From positions 1-64,000 of IMG/VR virus record IMGVR_UViG_3300030419_003817: DNA of 64,000 nucleotides; one strand, written 5' to 3'. Source of the stretch: a virus. Of the stretch, positions 50,505 to 62,448 are shown piece by piece. Positions within the stretch are counted from its first letter, which is position 1, and each line of letters begins with the position of its first letter. Made by a program: the position numbers and the translations under genes. Below the pieces are notes generated by a model. The model searched no databases. It worked only from the letters and a program-made list of their open reading frames with translations, and was not told where the DNA came from.

Positions 50505-52499
50505 TTATCCACCTACTTCTGTGAAGTCAACACCTGTTGGGGTTGCAATGAAGTTAAGAGTGATGAAGTTAATTGCTCTCGCAGGTTTAATGTAAATATC
50601 TGCAACAAACTCGTTTCTATCAATTACACTGCCAGGGTTGTTGCTTTCGTCACATACAACCTTGAAGTCAAAGATACCTCTTCGTGCTTGTACATCTCGT
50701 AAGAAAGGCACAACCAAGTTTCTAAACTGCGAACGAGTAAACTCGTCATTGAACTCAAAGAGTTGGAACTTCGCGGCGGTTGCAATTGCTTTCTCAAGAA
50801 CAATGAAGAGTCTTCTTACATTAATTCTGTCGAATGCACTTGGTTTGCTTTGTAGTGTCTTATCTCCGAAGAGTACTACACCTTCGCCTGGGAAGGAAAC
50901 CACTGGGTTTACTTGGTCAACATAAAGGTCATCTCTGTGTGCTTTCTTTGGATTGAATGCAAGTTTTACAACACCTTGAATCTGTCCACGGTTGAATCCC
51001 GCAGGGGAGAACCATGCTTCGTTATCAACTTCAGCACGGGAACAAAGACCAGCAATGTCACCGTTTAGTGGGACATATCTGTAAACATCATTATAGCGGT
51101 CGTACTGATACTTGAATCCACTATCCATTACTGCATATGAACTACTCTTGTTGAGTGTTTCATTTCTGAAAGTTAGAATATTTTCAAGTGCTTGTGATGG
51201 TGTCTTATCCTTAACAAGATTTGCACGACCAGCACCTGTTGCACCTGCTGTTGGAGACAAGAATGCAATACAATCTTTACGATTATCGCACATATCAATG
51301 AGCAATCGTTGTATTGTTGCAGAAGAATCTCCACCAAGAACGAGTGAAACATCTACACTTTCTGCATCTTCAAACTCTGCATAACCCTTGGTGTAAATAT
51401 CACCGTCTGATGGCCAGTTGCCATCATCTCCACCAGAAAGACTATACTTTCTTGAAGCAGAGCGATGAACACCAAATGTTGCACCTGCATCAGAAGAAAT
51501 ATCGGCAAATGTTGTACCCGATTTGGTAGCAGTAGTAATATTGTCTAGGTCTTCGTCTGCCCAGATGTATAATGATTCGTTGTTGATAACATCCTTATAG
51601 AAGTTACCAGAACCATCAAATTTAATTGCATCAGATGCTTTTGAAACTCCCTCGAATGTTTCGAGAATTGTTCCTTTTGTTCCTGTCCATTCACCATCTT
51701 CGTCTACAATAACGATGTTAAGTGCATCGTTTGTACCGCCCGCGTTTGCAACATCTTCTGTTGTGGTTGGTTCTGTAAGGAATACATCTGAATATCTTCG
51801 GATAATACCGAAAGTTGTTCCGGCAGGAACACTGTTTCGGAATGGTGCTGAAACAACGATATCGGCCGATACACCAGAAACAGCATTTTCTAATGATACA
51901 ACTGTTCTTCCGCTTCCGCTTCCATTTGCATAGAATACAATTCTGTCTCCTTGGTTAGCAGTAAGTGTGTCGCCAGTTCCAGTGAGTCCGAAACTTAAAT
52001 CACCAACAGAAATTGCGTTGGCGGTGACTCCATCGCCTCGTGCATCCAGAACTAGATTACCCGTTGTTCCCTTTTGTCCATCATCATCAAACACATGAAC
52101 TGCAAGACTGTTTCCGAGTGTGCCTGGATATTTTGCAAAGAACTTATTATCACTATTGGAATCCTTTACGGTGTTCCAGTGTTCCTCATTCTTTACAAGT
52201 ACACCCGTTCCACTGTCAGTTGAGTTGACTGCCGTATCTGTATCTACAACACGAACTACCTGAAGGTTGTTCGAATATCCTAGATAGTTTGCACATGTGA
52301 AAAATGAATTGTAGTAGTTGTTGTCTGGTTTCCAGAATGTATTTACGAGGTCATTCTCAGAAACAACATTTGTTCGAACCTCTACTGGTCCCCATTTAAA
52401 AGGACCTGCGAATGCGGCCTGTGTGGTCTGCACTGCGGGAACGATTGTTGTTAGGTCAATCTCTTTTACATTTACGCCTGGACTTACTTGAAAACCCAT
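50505..52499 (-). CDS. 18: Contractile tail sheath protein gp18
   Basis: Sheath subunit whose contraction drives DNA injection. 664 residues (T4: 659). The N-terminal SPGVNVKEIDLTTIVPAVQTTQAAFAGPFKWGP is diagnostic, as are the C-terminal FVVLEKAIATAAKF-like and FVADIYIKPARAINFITLNF stretches. Central residues (200-360) are variable. A TATAAATA box is 75 nt upstream of the ATG at 52499, and GGAG is near the start. Confidence 0.97.
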   Translation of the reverse strand: MGFQVSPGVNVKEIDLTTIVPAVQTTQAAFAGPFKWGPVEVRTNVVSENDLVNTFWKPDNNYYNSFFTCANYLGYSNNLQVVRVVDTDTAVNSTDSGTGVLVKNEEHWNTVKDSNSDNKFFAKYPGTLGNSLAVHVFDDDGQKGTTGNLVLDARGDGVTANAISVGDLSFGLTGTGDTLTANQGDRIVFYANGSGSGRTVVSLENAVSGVSADIVVSAPFRNSVPAGTTFGIIRRYSDVFLTEPTTTEDVANAGGTNDALNIVIVDEDGEWTGTKGTILETFEGVSKASDAIKFDGSGNFYKDVINNESLYIWADEDLDNITTATKSGTTFADISSDAGATFGVHRSASRKYSLSGGDDGNWPSDGDIYTKGYAEFEDAESVDVSLVLGGDSSATIQRLLIDMCDNRKDCIAFLSPTAGATGAGRANLVKDKTPSQALENILTFRNETLNKSSSYAVMDSGFKYQYDRYNDVYRYVPLNGDIAGLCSRAEVDNEAWFSPAGFNRGQIQGVVKLAFNPKKAHRDDLYVDQVNPVVSFPGEGVVLFGDKTLQSKPSAFDRINVRRLFIVLEKAIATAAKFQLFEFNDEFTRSQFRNLVVPFLRDVQARRGIFDFKVVCDESNNPGSVIDRNEFVADIYIKPARAINFITLNFIATPTGVDFTEVGG

Positions 52500-52573
52500 T
52501 ATTATTCTCCTTGTCCGTTTATTGGTGGTTTATCGATACTTTATCGAGGTCTTTATGGTATTATGTCTTGAGA

Positions 52574-52581
52574 TATTTATA
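52574..52581 (-). promoter_or_regulatory. Late promoter before gene 18
   Basis: A perfect TATAAATA box on the minus strand, 4 nt after the gene 17 stop and in the 86-nt gap before gene 18. It would boost sheath and tube production relative to the terminase genes. Confidence 0.8.
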
Positions 52582-52585
52582 ATTT

Positions 52586-54725
<2,140 letters not shown>

Positions 54726-54738
54726 TTAACACCCCAAT

Positions 54739-55614
54739 CTAAACAGTATTACCACGAATATCTATACCAGGACCTCCTGTTACTCCCGCAGTATAACCAA
54801 ACACGAATAAATCATGAGCAAAGTCTGTGGTGTATCCGCCTATTCCGACCCCTGCACCAGTAGGTCCTGCATCTGGACCTGTAGCAGAAACATCCACACG
54901 AGAGAATGCGCCCGTTGCTCCAGTTGCTCCATGAATACCATGGTCAGAATCAAGGTCATCATAATTGAAGAATGTAGTTTGAACTGTTCGAACAACGCCT
55001 TGTTCTCGAATGGCGCCATAGACATAAGACTTTACCGTAAAGTTTAAAGTGAATGTTATACTTCTTCGGGTGTCAAAATCACCCTCATAGTCCTCTTCGG
55101 TTGTGATGTTGTTTAATACAACGGGCACATCAATTTTTTGTGCGATGTCAGTTTCTAAATTAAGTGTGACATTAAATTCTGGTGTAAAGTATGGAACAAT
55201 CTGCTCCATTATTTGTAAACCATCATCCATATTACGAGTCATGATATAAAGGTTAAATTCAAAATTATAAGGGACTTCCGAAAAAGTTCTTTTTACTTTG
55301 TAATTGTTGTCACTGTTTGCAACAAACCTTTTTTGCATTGTGTTTCTTTTTCGTGCGTTGTCGTATGTTATGTTGGAAATATCAAATCCCATTCTTGGTA
55401 AAGCATACCGTGCCTTTATGTCGTCACTTAGTGAACTTGCTTGCATTGCTCTCACTAAGAATTTTTCTTTTGGTCCATACGATAACGGAATTCTAATCTC
55501 TTCTTTTGTCGAACCATCTGAATTCGAGCGAATAATTCTAACATCATTAAACAACGAACCAAAGGCAACAACCAACTTTCGAATAGAACTGTGATAGAAA
55601 GGACTTCCAAACAT
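54739..55614 (-). CDS. 15: Proximal tail sheath stabiliser gp15, with collagen-like tail
   Basis: Ring at the head-proximal end of the tail that connects to the neck. 291 residues (T4: 272). FYHSSIRKLVVAFGSLFNDVRI near the N-terminus, VPYNFEFNLYIMTRNMDDGLQIMEQIVPYFTPEFNVTL near residues 115-150, and GDFDTRRSITFTLNF near 185 are clear gp15 features. The last 70 residues are Gly/Thr-rich (GATGATGA, TGPDAGPTGAG), a collagen-like addition not expected for T4. It overlaps gp14 as TAATG. Confidence 0.92.
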   Translation of the reverse strand: MFGSPFYHSSIRKLVVAFGSLFNDVRIIRSNSDGSTKEEIRIPLSYGPKEKFLVRAMQASSLSDDIKARYALPRMGFDISNITYDNARKRNTMQKRFVANSDNNYKVKRTFSEVPYNFEFNLYIMTRNMDDGLQIMEQIVPYFTPEFNVTLNLETDIAQKIDVPVVLNNITTEEDYEGDFDTRRSITFTLNFTVKSYVYGAIREQGVVRTVQTTFFNYDDLDSDHGIHGATGATGAFSRVDVSATGPDAGPTGAGVGIGGYTTDFAHDLFVFGYTAGVTGGPGIDIRGNTV

Positions 55615-56507
55615 TATGAGTATCCACCTTCAGAGAATGGGTCTGTGTCAGTGAAGTCAAATATACTGCTTGCATCTGCCTCGAATTCAATAAAGGCGTT
55701 GTCTCCTGCATCACCAGATATTCCTTGTGGTATTATAATTGTAGTGGACGATGATGTAGTAATATCATAATCTGCTGTTGATGTAGAACCTACTACCTTT
55801 CCAGATGTGTCGAAAGTTCCAGAAACAGGGGAAATTGTAAGTTCCTTTGTATCGCCTGTCCATCCCGTTGCTGTTGCAATTGCTGTGGCATCTGCTAAAT
55901 TAGTTCCCTGATAAACTGTTTCGCCGATAAAGTAGTCTGATGCACTGCTGTTTTGCGTTCCTAGTGTAAGAAGAACGGCAAACTGATTCGTATTGTCTTC
56001 AAGAACATCAACATCGTCATAACCCGTATTGATTTCCTCGTGACTGTAAACGAAGAGTTCACATGAGAGTTTATATGTGTATAATTTACCCAATTGATAA
56101 AATGGGTTTTCGTGTTCTACAAATTTAATTTCAAACATGCCCTTTGAGAGTGGGAAATATATTAAATCTCCCTCTCTGGGTCTTGTGATGTTTTCATCAT
56201 GTTCAAAGACCTTTTCAAATCTCTTTTTAGCAACAACCAAATCTATACTATCTCGAATCTCAAGGCCAAACTTTGATATGAAATCACCCTCGCCTTGAAA
56301 TCCATCTACCGTATCAATATACATTTCGATTGTATTTGCTTCAGTAAATTTAGAAAGAACATCTTCCCCAAAAAGTGTGTCTCTATCAACAGTTACACGG
56401 GGGATATAAACCATATCTTGGCCGTGAATCTGAATAGTTTCAACCGTCAAGTCCTCTATCAGTGCCTGCTCTGATGCTTTATGTTTGAAGTAAGAATTCT
56501 TTGCCAT
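55614..56507 (-). CDS. 14: Neck protein gp14
   Basis: Part of the neck joined after DNA packaging. 297 residues (T4: 256). IEDLTVETIQIHGQDMVYIPR at residues 17-37, EMYIDTVDGFQGEGDFISKFGLEIRD near 85, and FEHDENITRPREGDLIYFPL near 125 match the gp14 family. A Ser/Thr/Gly-rich insertion (about residues 200-275) is extra. A TATAAGTA box lies about 52 nt before the ATG. Confidence 0.92.
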   Translation of the reverse strand: MAKNSYFKHKASEQALIEDLTVETIQIHGQDMVYIPRVTVDRDTLFGEDVLSKFTEANTIEMYIDTVDGFQGEGDFISKFGLEIRDSIDLVVAKKRFEKVFEHDENITRPREGDLIYFPLSKGMFEIKFVEHENPFYQLGKLYTYKLSCELFVYSHEEINTGYDDVDVLEDNTNQFAVLLTLGTQNSSASDYFIGETVYQGTNLADATAIATATGWTGDTKELTISPVSGTFDTSGKVVGSTSTADYDITTSSSTTIIIPQGISGDAGDNAFIEFEADASSIFDFTDTDPFSEGGYS

Positions 56508-56558
56508 TAAAATCTCTTTATTAATTTACACTTTTTTACTTGACTCAATTTACCATTG

Positions 56559-56566
56559 TACTTATA
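56559..56566 (-). promoter_or_regulatory. Possible late-like box before gene 14
   Basis: TATAAGTA on the minus strand, one base from the TATAAATA late box, in the 88-nt gap between genes 13 and 14. Distance to the ATG is typical of the other late boxes in this window. Single mismatch and AT-rich context make this tentative. Confidence 0.35.
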
Positions 56567-56595
56567 ATCACTTTGTGGCCGAGAGAAGAGTAATA

Positions 56596-57381
56596 TTAAC
56601 CTACTGTAAAATCTACTGGTAATTCATAACGGAGTTGAACTTCTTCTTCTATCTTTTCAATTTCAGTTTGTGCCTGGTCAAAAAGTTGTGTTCCGTTAAA
56701 CTGGACTCCACCCGGCAATTGAATACCTTCAAATTTAGAAAGATTTTGTCCCCATTGCCTTTTTATATTTGCTGTGTAATATTTTTTCAAAAGAATATCA
56801 TTGTATATTTCTGTATAAACTTCTGGGTCAATTGTTGAATAGCATTCAAAAACTAGAAAATCTCCTGCTTCAATATCTTCATCCCAGTTCATATCAACAT
56901 GAAGACGATTTTTGACTCGACTAAAACGAATCATTTTTTCTGGGTCTAACATCTGTTGTATTAAAGAGAGATGTCTTTTTGTTATATCATAATTTGAAAG
57001 ATTTCCCATCCCTGTTCGAATACCATAGAAATCATTTAATGCCATTTGGTAACGAACATCAAACATATTTACCGTGGATTCTGAAAATTGAAATAATCGA
57101 GTAACACTTATAATGTTTGGGTCTATACCATCAAGTGAGATATAACCTGCGTTTAAGTGGTCGTCTGCATCTTTTTTATTTGCATCAATATCTGACTGAG
57201 TTACTTCATATTTGTAGTATCGTCTATCGACACCATCAAAATGATACTCTGCAAAAAATTGTAAAGCATCGTCTAATCGGTCTTCCATTTGAGAATCATC
57301 CACATTGATATCAATGACAGGTGACCCCAATCTCCTTAGAGCGTATTCTTTAAGTTGTTCCCTCGATGCTGGTTTCGACAT
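56596..57381 (-). CDS. 13: Neck protein gp13
   Basis: Neck/completion protein. 261 residues (T4: 309). LKEYALRRLGSPVIDINVDDSQMEDRLDDALQFFAEYHFDG near residues 10-50 and FSRVKNRLHVDMNWDEDIEAGDFLVFECYSTIDPE near 155-190 are diagnostic of gp13. Tail end has a KQ/E-rich helix. ATG 57381 follows GGAGCATAACAG. Upstream gap (95 nt) contains CATATAAGAGG but no clear late box. Confidence 0.93.
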   Translation of the reverse strand: MSKPASREQLKEYALRRLGSPVIDINVDDSQMEDRLDDALQFFAEYHFDGVDRRYYKYEVTQSDIDANKKDADDHLNAGYISLDGIDPNIISVTRLFQFSESTVNMFDVRYQMALNDFYGIRTGMGNLSNYDITKRHLSLIQQMLDPEKMIRFSRVKNRLHVDMNWDEDIEAGDFLVFECYSTIDPEVYTEIYNDILLKKYYTANIKRQWGQNLSKFEGIQLPGGVQFNGTQLFDQAQTEIEKIEEEVQLRYELPVDFTVG

Positions 57382-57476
57382 CTGTTATGCTCCTATTTCG
57401 TTTATGTTTCCTCTTATATGTATAACTTCTGGAGCATTTTCTAATTTTTGTGCCTTTTGGTTTTTGCTTTTTACCC

Positions 57477-57857
57477 CTAGTTTTGATTATTTTTTTCATT
57501 TCTGAAGTATTTTTTTAAGTCCTTTTCTACTTTTCTTTTTTTTGCTTGTATATCAGAGGTTTGCTTCATCTTTTCGACTTTTTCTTTTCTAATATTATTT
57601 TCTAGGATTGAATCTTCTATCAATATTTTTAAGTCATTAATTCTGTTAATATATCTGTCTCCATCCATCCACTTTGGAACTTCGTTCACTTGATAATTAT
57701 CTTTCATTATATAATATTTTCTATCACCCGGTCTATAAACCACCCCAACTGCACCATCTGGAAGAGAATAGTTTGGTTCAATTTTTATAAAATCTTTCAA
57801 ATCAAAACTTTCTCCATTTATTGTAACCGTATCATGTAATTGGGAAAAAAATTCCAT
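57477..57857 (-). CDS. Small hypothetical virion-region protein
   Basis: A 126-residue protein: a compact N-terminal half with VTINGESFDLKDFIKIEP and YRPGDRKYYIMKDN, then a Lys/Glu-rich helical tail. No family is recognised with certainty; similar small proteins occur beside fibre and neck genes in marine T4-like phages. The ATG at 57857 has GGAG 8 nt upstream; a TTG two codons earlier is too close to that site. Probably a tail or fibre accessory protein. Confidence 0.7.
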   Translation of the reverse strand: MEFFSQLHDTVTINGESFDLKDFIKIEPNYSLPDGAVGVVYRPGDRKYYIMKDNYQVNEVPKWMDGDRYINRINDLKILIEDSILENNIRKEKVEKMKQTSDIQAKKRKVEKDLKKYFRNEKNNQN

Positions 57858-57874
57858 AATCAAAACTCCATAAT

Positions 57875-59917
57875 TTATTTACCAGTATATACATTACTAT
57901 ATGGACTACTTACTGATGTTCCTTTAGATTTTTCTGACTGAACTGCTTTATATGAGACTGATGATGATAGGTTTTTCTTAGATACTATCTTACTTCCACC
58001 CTTTCCTCCAGTGTCTGCCAATTCTTTAAAATCTGTTATAGAATTAATATTCGCCTCTGCTTCTTGTTGTGACGCTTTCTTTTGTAGATAATACTCAGAG
58101 ACATCCTTATACAAGTCAGTAATATCAATTGGTCTTAGTTCTCTCGAAGTAGTGCCGTCTAAATCAACTAATACAACTCCTTGGGTTAGTCCCGACTCTA
58201 CCGCGGCCGCATATGAACCAAGAGTTTCATAAGTCTTTGGTGTGAGTTTGAAGTTAAAGATATCAAAATATCCTCCAGACACTCCCGCACCACTTACACC
58301 GGCCGCTCCTGAACCTACTCGTAAAGCAGTGTTACCCATTAAGTGTATTAGGTTATTTGGATTTGCTGTAGAACCACTTACACCAAGAGAAAAGTCCTGA
58401 TTCATTGCGTCATTTGATGCTGAGATTGATATCAATCTACTATTTGTAATACCAATTATATCTTCAAACGGAATTGATGAAATTGCCCATGTTGCAAAAC
58501 TTCCAGTAAGTCCTTGAGTTCCACCTGCACCTGCACCCGTTACACCCCCAGTTCCTCCCGTACCAGAAAATCCATATAAAAATCCTCTATCCGCACTGAA
58601 TCCTTCCATTGCACCAGTGACACCGATATTTGAAAGATGAAGAATATTTCCTGTATCACCCGCAGTTGAACCACTAAGTCCACCTAAAACCAAAGAGGTT
58701 GCTTTTGCTGATACAATATTAAATCCTCTTTCAACAAATTTATTACAACCACAAATTCCATGCATAGGAACTAATAGTTTGGTATATACCTGGTCTCCAG
58801 TTCCAACTTCAGCAGGAGTTGAAATTCCTGCCCCGGTCGCCATCGTTCCACCCGATGGTCCATCAATTATTCTTTGCCAATCTGTACCCGTAATATCACC
58901 AGCAACATAATGAAAATCAGACATATATCCCTTGAATGGTTTTGTTCCATCTGATTCTGCTCCAATAGAGAAGGAGTTTGTATCACTTGTCCAGTTATTT
59001 GAGTTTGTAACTTCGGTTTGGTCTTTCAATACTCCGTCAATGAATATTCTTAATTGGTCGTTGGAGCGTTCTACCTGACAATGATGCCATCCCACTGTAA
59101 TACCAGTAGGAAGTTCTGCCTCAACAGATTTATTGAACGAGGCGCCTGTATTTCCTAAAGATGCTTTAAACTGAAACTTATTTGTTCCTGCGTCATAGTC
59201 CATATAGAAAGGACCACCAGTCGTACCCGCAGGATTTTTCTTTCCAAAAAGAACAGCACCATCTGGTGGGTGGACACCATCTAAATGAAACCAAAATTGA
59301 ATCTTTACTGCTTGATGGCCATCAAGAGTTATTCCTTGAGTAAATGGATGGTCCGTTGTACTTCCAGAAATTTCAAGATATGTACCAGTTCCTCCGGCCG
59401 CATTATCCGCACTTCCTCCAAAATACCCACAAGTCCATGCGTATTTTATAGGTTCTTGGTTTACTCCAACAGTTTTTGCGTGAACAACTTTTCCGTAGTA
59501 TCCACTCGAACCTGTTCTTCCCCTTGTTTCGATTTTATGAATACTTTGTTCGACTTCCTCATTTGCAATAAACTCACCACAACCACCATCGTCCAAATAC
59601 AAATACTGGTTTGAAAATGTTTTAAATGCTGGTAAAATGGGTGTAAGAGATGCTTCATTTTCAGGGAACGAATTATTATGATTTGTTCTATCTCTGTTTA
59701 TTAAAGGTCTATGAACATTTTCAAGAGTTGGTGGTTCTATACCAACAGGAATTGTTAAAACTTCATGTGCGTCTTGTAAACCAGATAATTCTTTAACTTT
59801 TGAAATATCTGTACCAACATCAATACCCGTAGAAGATTTATCAAGAACAGCCAATACGATATTCTGTTCGTTTAATATTACTATTTGTTCAGATAATTTA
59901 TCATTAATTGATGGCAT
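57875..59917 (-). CDS. LamG/concanavalin-like virion protein
   Basis: A 680-residue structural protein. Residues about 185-345 form a laminin-G-like (concanavalin A) domain: VKIQFWFHLDG, GITVGWHHCQVERSNDQLRIFIDGVLKD and FKGYMSDFHYVAG are the usual strands. A Gly/Thr-rich GTGGTGGVTGAGAGG-type stretch follows (around residue 450), then an alpha-helical C-terminus (EYYLQKKASQQEAEA). LamG domains bind sugars; this is probably a tail or capsid appendage that holds the cell or a glycan. ATG 59917 follows AGGAAAAAACT. Confidence 0.8.
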   Translation of the reverse strand: MPSINDKLSEQIVILNEQNIVLAVLDKSSTGIDVGTDISKVKELSGLQDAHEVLTIPVGIEPPTLENVHRPLINRDRTNHNNSFPENEASLTPILPAFKTFSNQYLYLDDGGCGEFIANEEVEQSIHKIETRGRTGSSGYYGKVVHAKTVGVNQEPIKYAWTCGYFGGSADNAAGGTGTYLEISGSTTDHPFTQGITLDGHQAVKIQFWFHLDGVHPPDGAVLFGKKNPAGTTGGPFYMDYDAGTNKFQFKASLGNTGASFNKSVEAELPTGITVGWHHCQVERSNDQLRIFIDGVLKDQTEVTNSNNWTSDTNSFSIGAESDGTKPFKGYMSDFHYVAGDITGTDWQRIIDGPSGGTMATGAGISTPAEVGTGDQVYTKLLVPMHGICGCNKFVERGFNIVSAKATSLVLGGLSGSTAGDTGNILHLSNIGVTGAMEGFSADRGFLYGFSGTGGTGGVTGAGAGGTQGLTGSFATWAISSIPFEDIIGITNSRLISISASNDAMNQDFSLGVSGSTANPNNLIHLMGNTALRVGSGAAGVSGAGVSGGYFDIFNFKLTPKTYETLGSYAAAVESGLTQGVVLVDLDGTTSRELRPIDITDLYKDVSEYYLQKKASQQEAEANINSITDFKELADTGGKGGSKIVSKKNLSSSVSYKAVQSEKSKGTSVSSPYSNVYTGK

Positions 59918-59934
59918 AGTTTTTTCCTGTTATA

Positions 59935-62424
59935 TTATGGGTCGATACCACTGTCTGCTTCGTATGGTTCTCCCCCCGACCAAGAGAGTATGGTTGGACC
60001 GTATACTGTAATTGCAGTCCCTTCGTTTCCGTAGTTTGCTTGAGTGTCACCATACAAATTTGAGTTGAGTTGAACTGTAGGTCCATGCATAAGTATGGCA
60101 TTAGAGTTTCTTATGTACGACCCTGCCGCACTGTCTTGTCCTTCTTGTCCGTTACTTTTATAAACTTTCCATACCCATGCAGTGGCACTGTCAGCATCTA
60201 TTATACCACCATAATAATTTACGAGGGGATAGTGGTTAAAGGTATTATATAAAATAATCGCACCTTTAAGATGTGTCATTCCATGCGAATTGGCGATACC
60301 ATCACCAGCGTTATTATTTTGAATTCCAGAACCACTTATTAGAATATCTTTTATATAACTGAATCCTTGGTCGTGAGTATGTATTGCGAGGCCGCCGGGT
60401 TTTATTATTGCATCAAATTCACTGTCTAACTTTCCATTTCTTCGATTATACAAAGTTTGCATCCATGACTCTTGATAGGTGTTATATTTAGACACAAAAT
60501 CTGCGCCACTGTTATAAATCGTACCCAATCTATGGAATAGATTTCTTTTGAACCTAACACTACCCGAAGTCATTTCAACCGCAGTACCTGAAGTTTCACT
60601 TGTATTGTATTGTTCTCCATATAACATGGCAGAATCATTCATCATTGTTTCTGAATTTTCGTTTTGGAGTCTGTTATTCCCAAGTATTATTGAGCGATTT
60701 ATTGCTAATGAAGAATTACTAGTTGCTAAGTTAACCTTGCAGTTTGTTACTGTTGTATTATTTAATAAAAGTTTACCGCCGGTATCCAACCTCCATGCAC
60801 CATTAGAAGTTGAAAAACATGTGCCCATACTTTTAACAGTTCCCCCTGCAATATGAAGACTTTCATTTGTAAAATCTGTAAATGCTATATTAGGACCAAG
60901 ATTGTAGATGGTTGAATTTTCCCACACAACAAGTCCACCAAGAGAGACTCTATTGTTGGTTTTAGGATTTTTATATCCATAATCCTCCCCATTTGCAATC
61001 TTAGAATCATGTGTTGGTCTGAAGACAATATTATCTAATCTATGGAGTCCTGAATTTTTTGAAATTTGCATTCCAAAACCGCCTGTACTTTCCTCTCGAA
61101 GAGACCCGGTCTGTACAGGTGATACTTCAATATTTGGGTCAAACAAAAATACAGTTCGGAGTCCAGTTACGGTGAACTTACCGTGTGTTCTTCGTTCTCT
61201 TGCTCTTGTCGTTGGTGTAAAGAGTGCGCCGCCAGAATCTTCATCTTCCCAACCCACTGCTGGTCGAATAGTATTATCGGGTGGTTCTGGCATATATCCA
61301 ATCTTATCGTGTTGTTGCGTTGACGAGGGGGCATTGTGAAGATATGAATATTCGTTTCCATTTCCTGCTCCACTTTCTGTTACCTCTGAAGAGTTTTGAG
61401 AACATGGAGTTGGTCTATCATAATCATAGAGACCTGCTACTGGTGTATCGTCATAGTATACTCCTTCACCAGCAGTGTTTCGACCAGCACTATTGACTGC
61501 TTTATCGTAAGGATTTCTATTTGTGTTTTTATTTTCAAGTGTGATGCGACCAAATGTGTTACCAGTTGCTCCATCTAGACCTGGAACATTAGAACCAACA
61601 CCAATAACTTTATGACATCCTATTGCAAAAAATCTTTGTAACCAATTTTCTGGCTCTGCAAATCTTGGATATCTTAAATTGTGTAGTCTGTTTATTGGTC
61701 TACTTTGACTTGGTCTGTTCCATGTGTTGTTCTCTCCGGCCTTTGCAACTGAAGTATCTGTCATAGTTAATGCAGGATATGCTCCAGAATTACCTTCTCC
61801 GAAACTAGTGTCTGCATCGATATTAAAATCTGATTCATATGCACCAGAAAATCCTCTAACCAAAACATAATCATCAACTCCTAATGCACCAGTTGAACCT
61901 GCAACAGTACAAACCATTGCAAATCTTTCACCATATGCCTCTCCACCCGCAACACCATCGGCGTATAAAATATCCTCTACAGTAGTTCCAAGTCGATTTG
62001 ATGTTCTTCTCACACCAACAAACCCAGTGACAAGACCACCCTCAGTTGCACTTCCAAATTCTACAGTATCCCCCGTATAACCCGTTGTATCAACATAATC
62101 ATCTACACTTTCAAGGGTCATTTCTAGGGGAGTGGCGCCAACAATTGCAATTCTATTACCGCAAGCATGGTTTACAACAATTTGTTTTTCTATAGTATAC
62201 ACACCGGCCGCACAAGAGATTGTAACAATTGCATTTTCTGTGATGTAAATATCAGAGAGATAACTGAGTGCTTTGTGTACTGTTTTCCACGGAGAATCAA
62301 CAGACAAACCTGAATTTCGGTCATCATCCCCTTGCGGAGAAACATACAAAGTAAAGTCTTCGTCAATTGTTCTAACGAAACCTTTTACTGAGTTTAAATT
62401 GATTGCACTATATTCTATTGCCAT
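59935..62424 (-). CDS. Large parallel beta-helix virion protein
   Basis: An 829-residue protein with a pectate-lyase-like start: FTLYVSPQGDDDRNSGLSVDSPWKTVHKALSYL near residues 24-56 is the DUF1565-type opening, then coils typical of right-handed beta-helices (residues about 440-720) with Asn ladders (LLNNTTVTNCKV, SIILGNNRLQN). Family members are tail spikes or baseplate-attached lyases in marine myophages. A perfect late box precedes it by about 17 nt. No catalytic acids can be assigned. Confidence 0.82.
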   Translation of the reverse strand: MAIEYSAINLNSVKGFVRTIDEDFTLYVSPQGDDDRNSGLSVDSPWKTVHKALSYLSDIYITENAIVTISCAAGVYTIEKQIVVNHACGNRIAIVGATPLEMTLESVDDYVDTTGYTGDTVEFGSATEGGLVTGFVGVRRTSNRLGTTVEDILYADGVAGGEAYGERFAMVCTVAGSTGALGVDDYVLVRGFSGAYESDFNIDADTSFGEGNSGAYPALTMTDTSVAKAGENNTWNRPSQSRPINRLHNLRYPRFAEPENWLQRFFAIGCHKVIGVGSNVPGLDGATGNTFGRITLENKNTNRNPYDKAVNSAGRNTAGEGVYYDDTPVAGLYDYDRPTPCSQNSSEVTESGAGNGNEYSYLHNAPSSTQQHDKIGYMPEPPDNTIRPAVGWEDEDSGGALFTPTTRARERRTHGKFTVTGLRTVFLFDPNIEVSPVQTGSLREESTGGFGMQISKNSGLHRLDNIVFRPTHDSKIANGEDYGYKNPKTNNRVSLGGLVVWENSTIYNLGPNIAFTDFTNESLHIAGGTVKSMGTCFSTSNGAWRLDTGGKLLLNNTTVTNCKVNLATSNSSLAINRSIILGNNRLQNENSETMMNDSAMLYGEQYNTSETSGTAVEMTSGSVRFKRNLFHRLGTIYNSGADFVSKYNTYQESWMQTLYNRRNGKLDSEFDAIIKPGGLAIHTHDQGFSYIKDILISGSGIQNNNAGDGIANSHGMTHLKGAIILYNTFNHYPLVNYYGGIIDADSATAWVWKVYKSNGQEGQDSAAGSYIRNSNAILMHGPTVQLNSNLYGDTQANYGNEGTAITVYGPTILSWSGGEPYEADSGIDP

Positions 62425-62440
62425 TTGCGTCCTCTTGGAA

Positions 62441-62448
62441 TATTTATA
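62441..62448 (-). promoter_or_regulatory. Late promoter before the 829-residue beta-helix gene
   Basis: A perfect TATAAATA box on the minus strand, just before the TTCCAAGAGGACGCAA leader and the ATG at 62424. The leader is about 11 nt after the expected start, short but containing AGAGG. Confidence 0.78.

Noticed and set aside
54870-54950. GATGATG-type short repeats looked at as a possible CRISPR or minisatellite
   Set aside because: They encode the Gly-Thr tail of gp15, lack spacers and are not exact at the DNA level.
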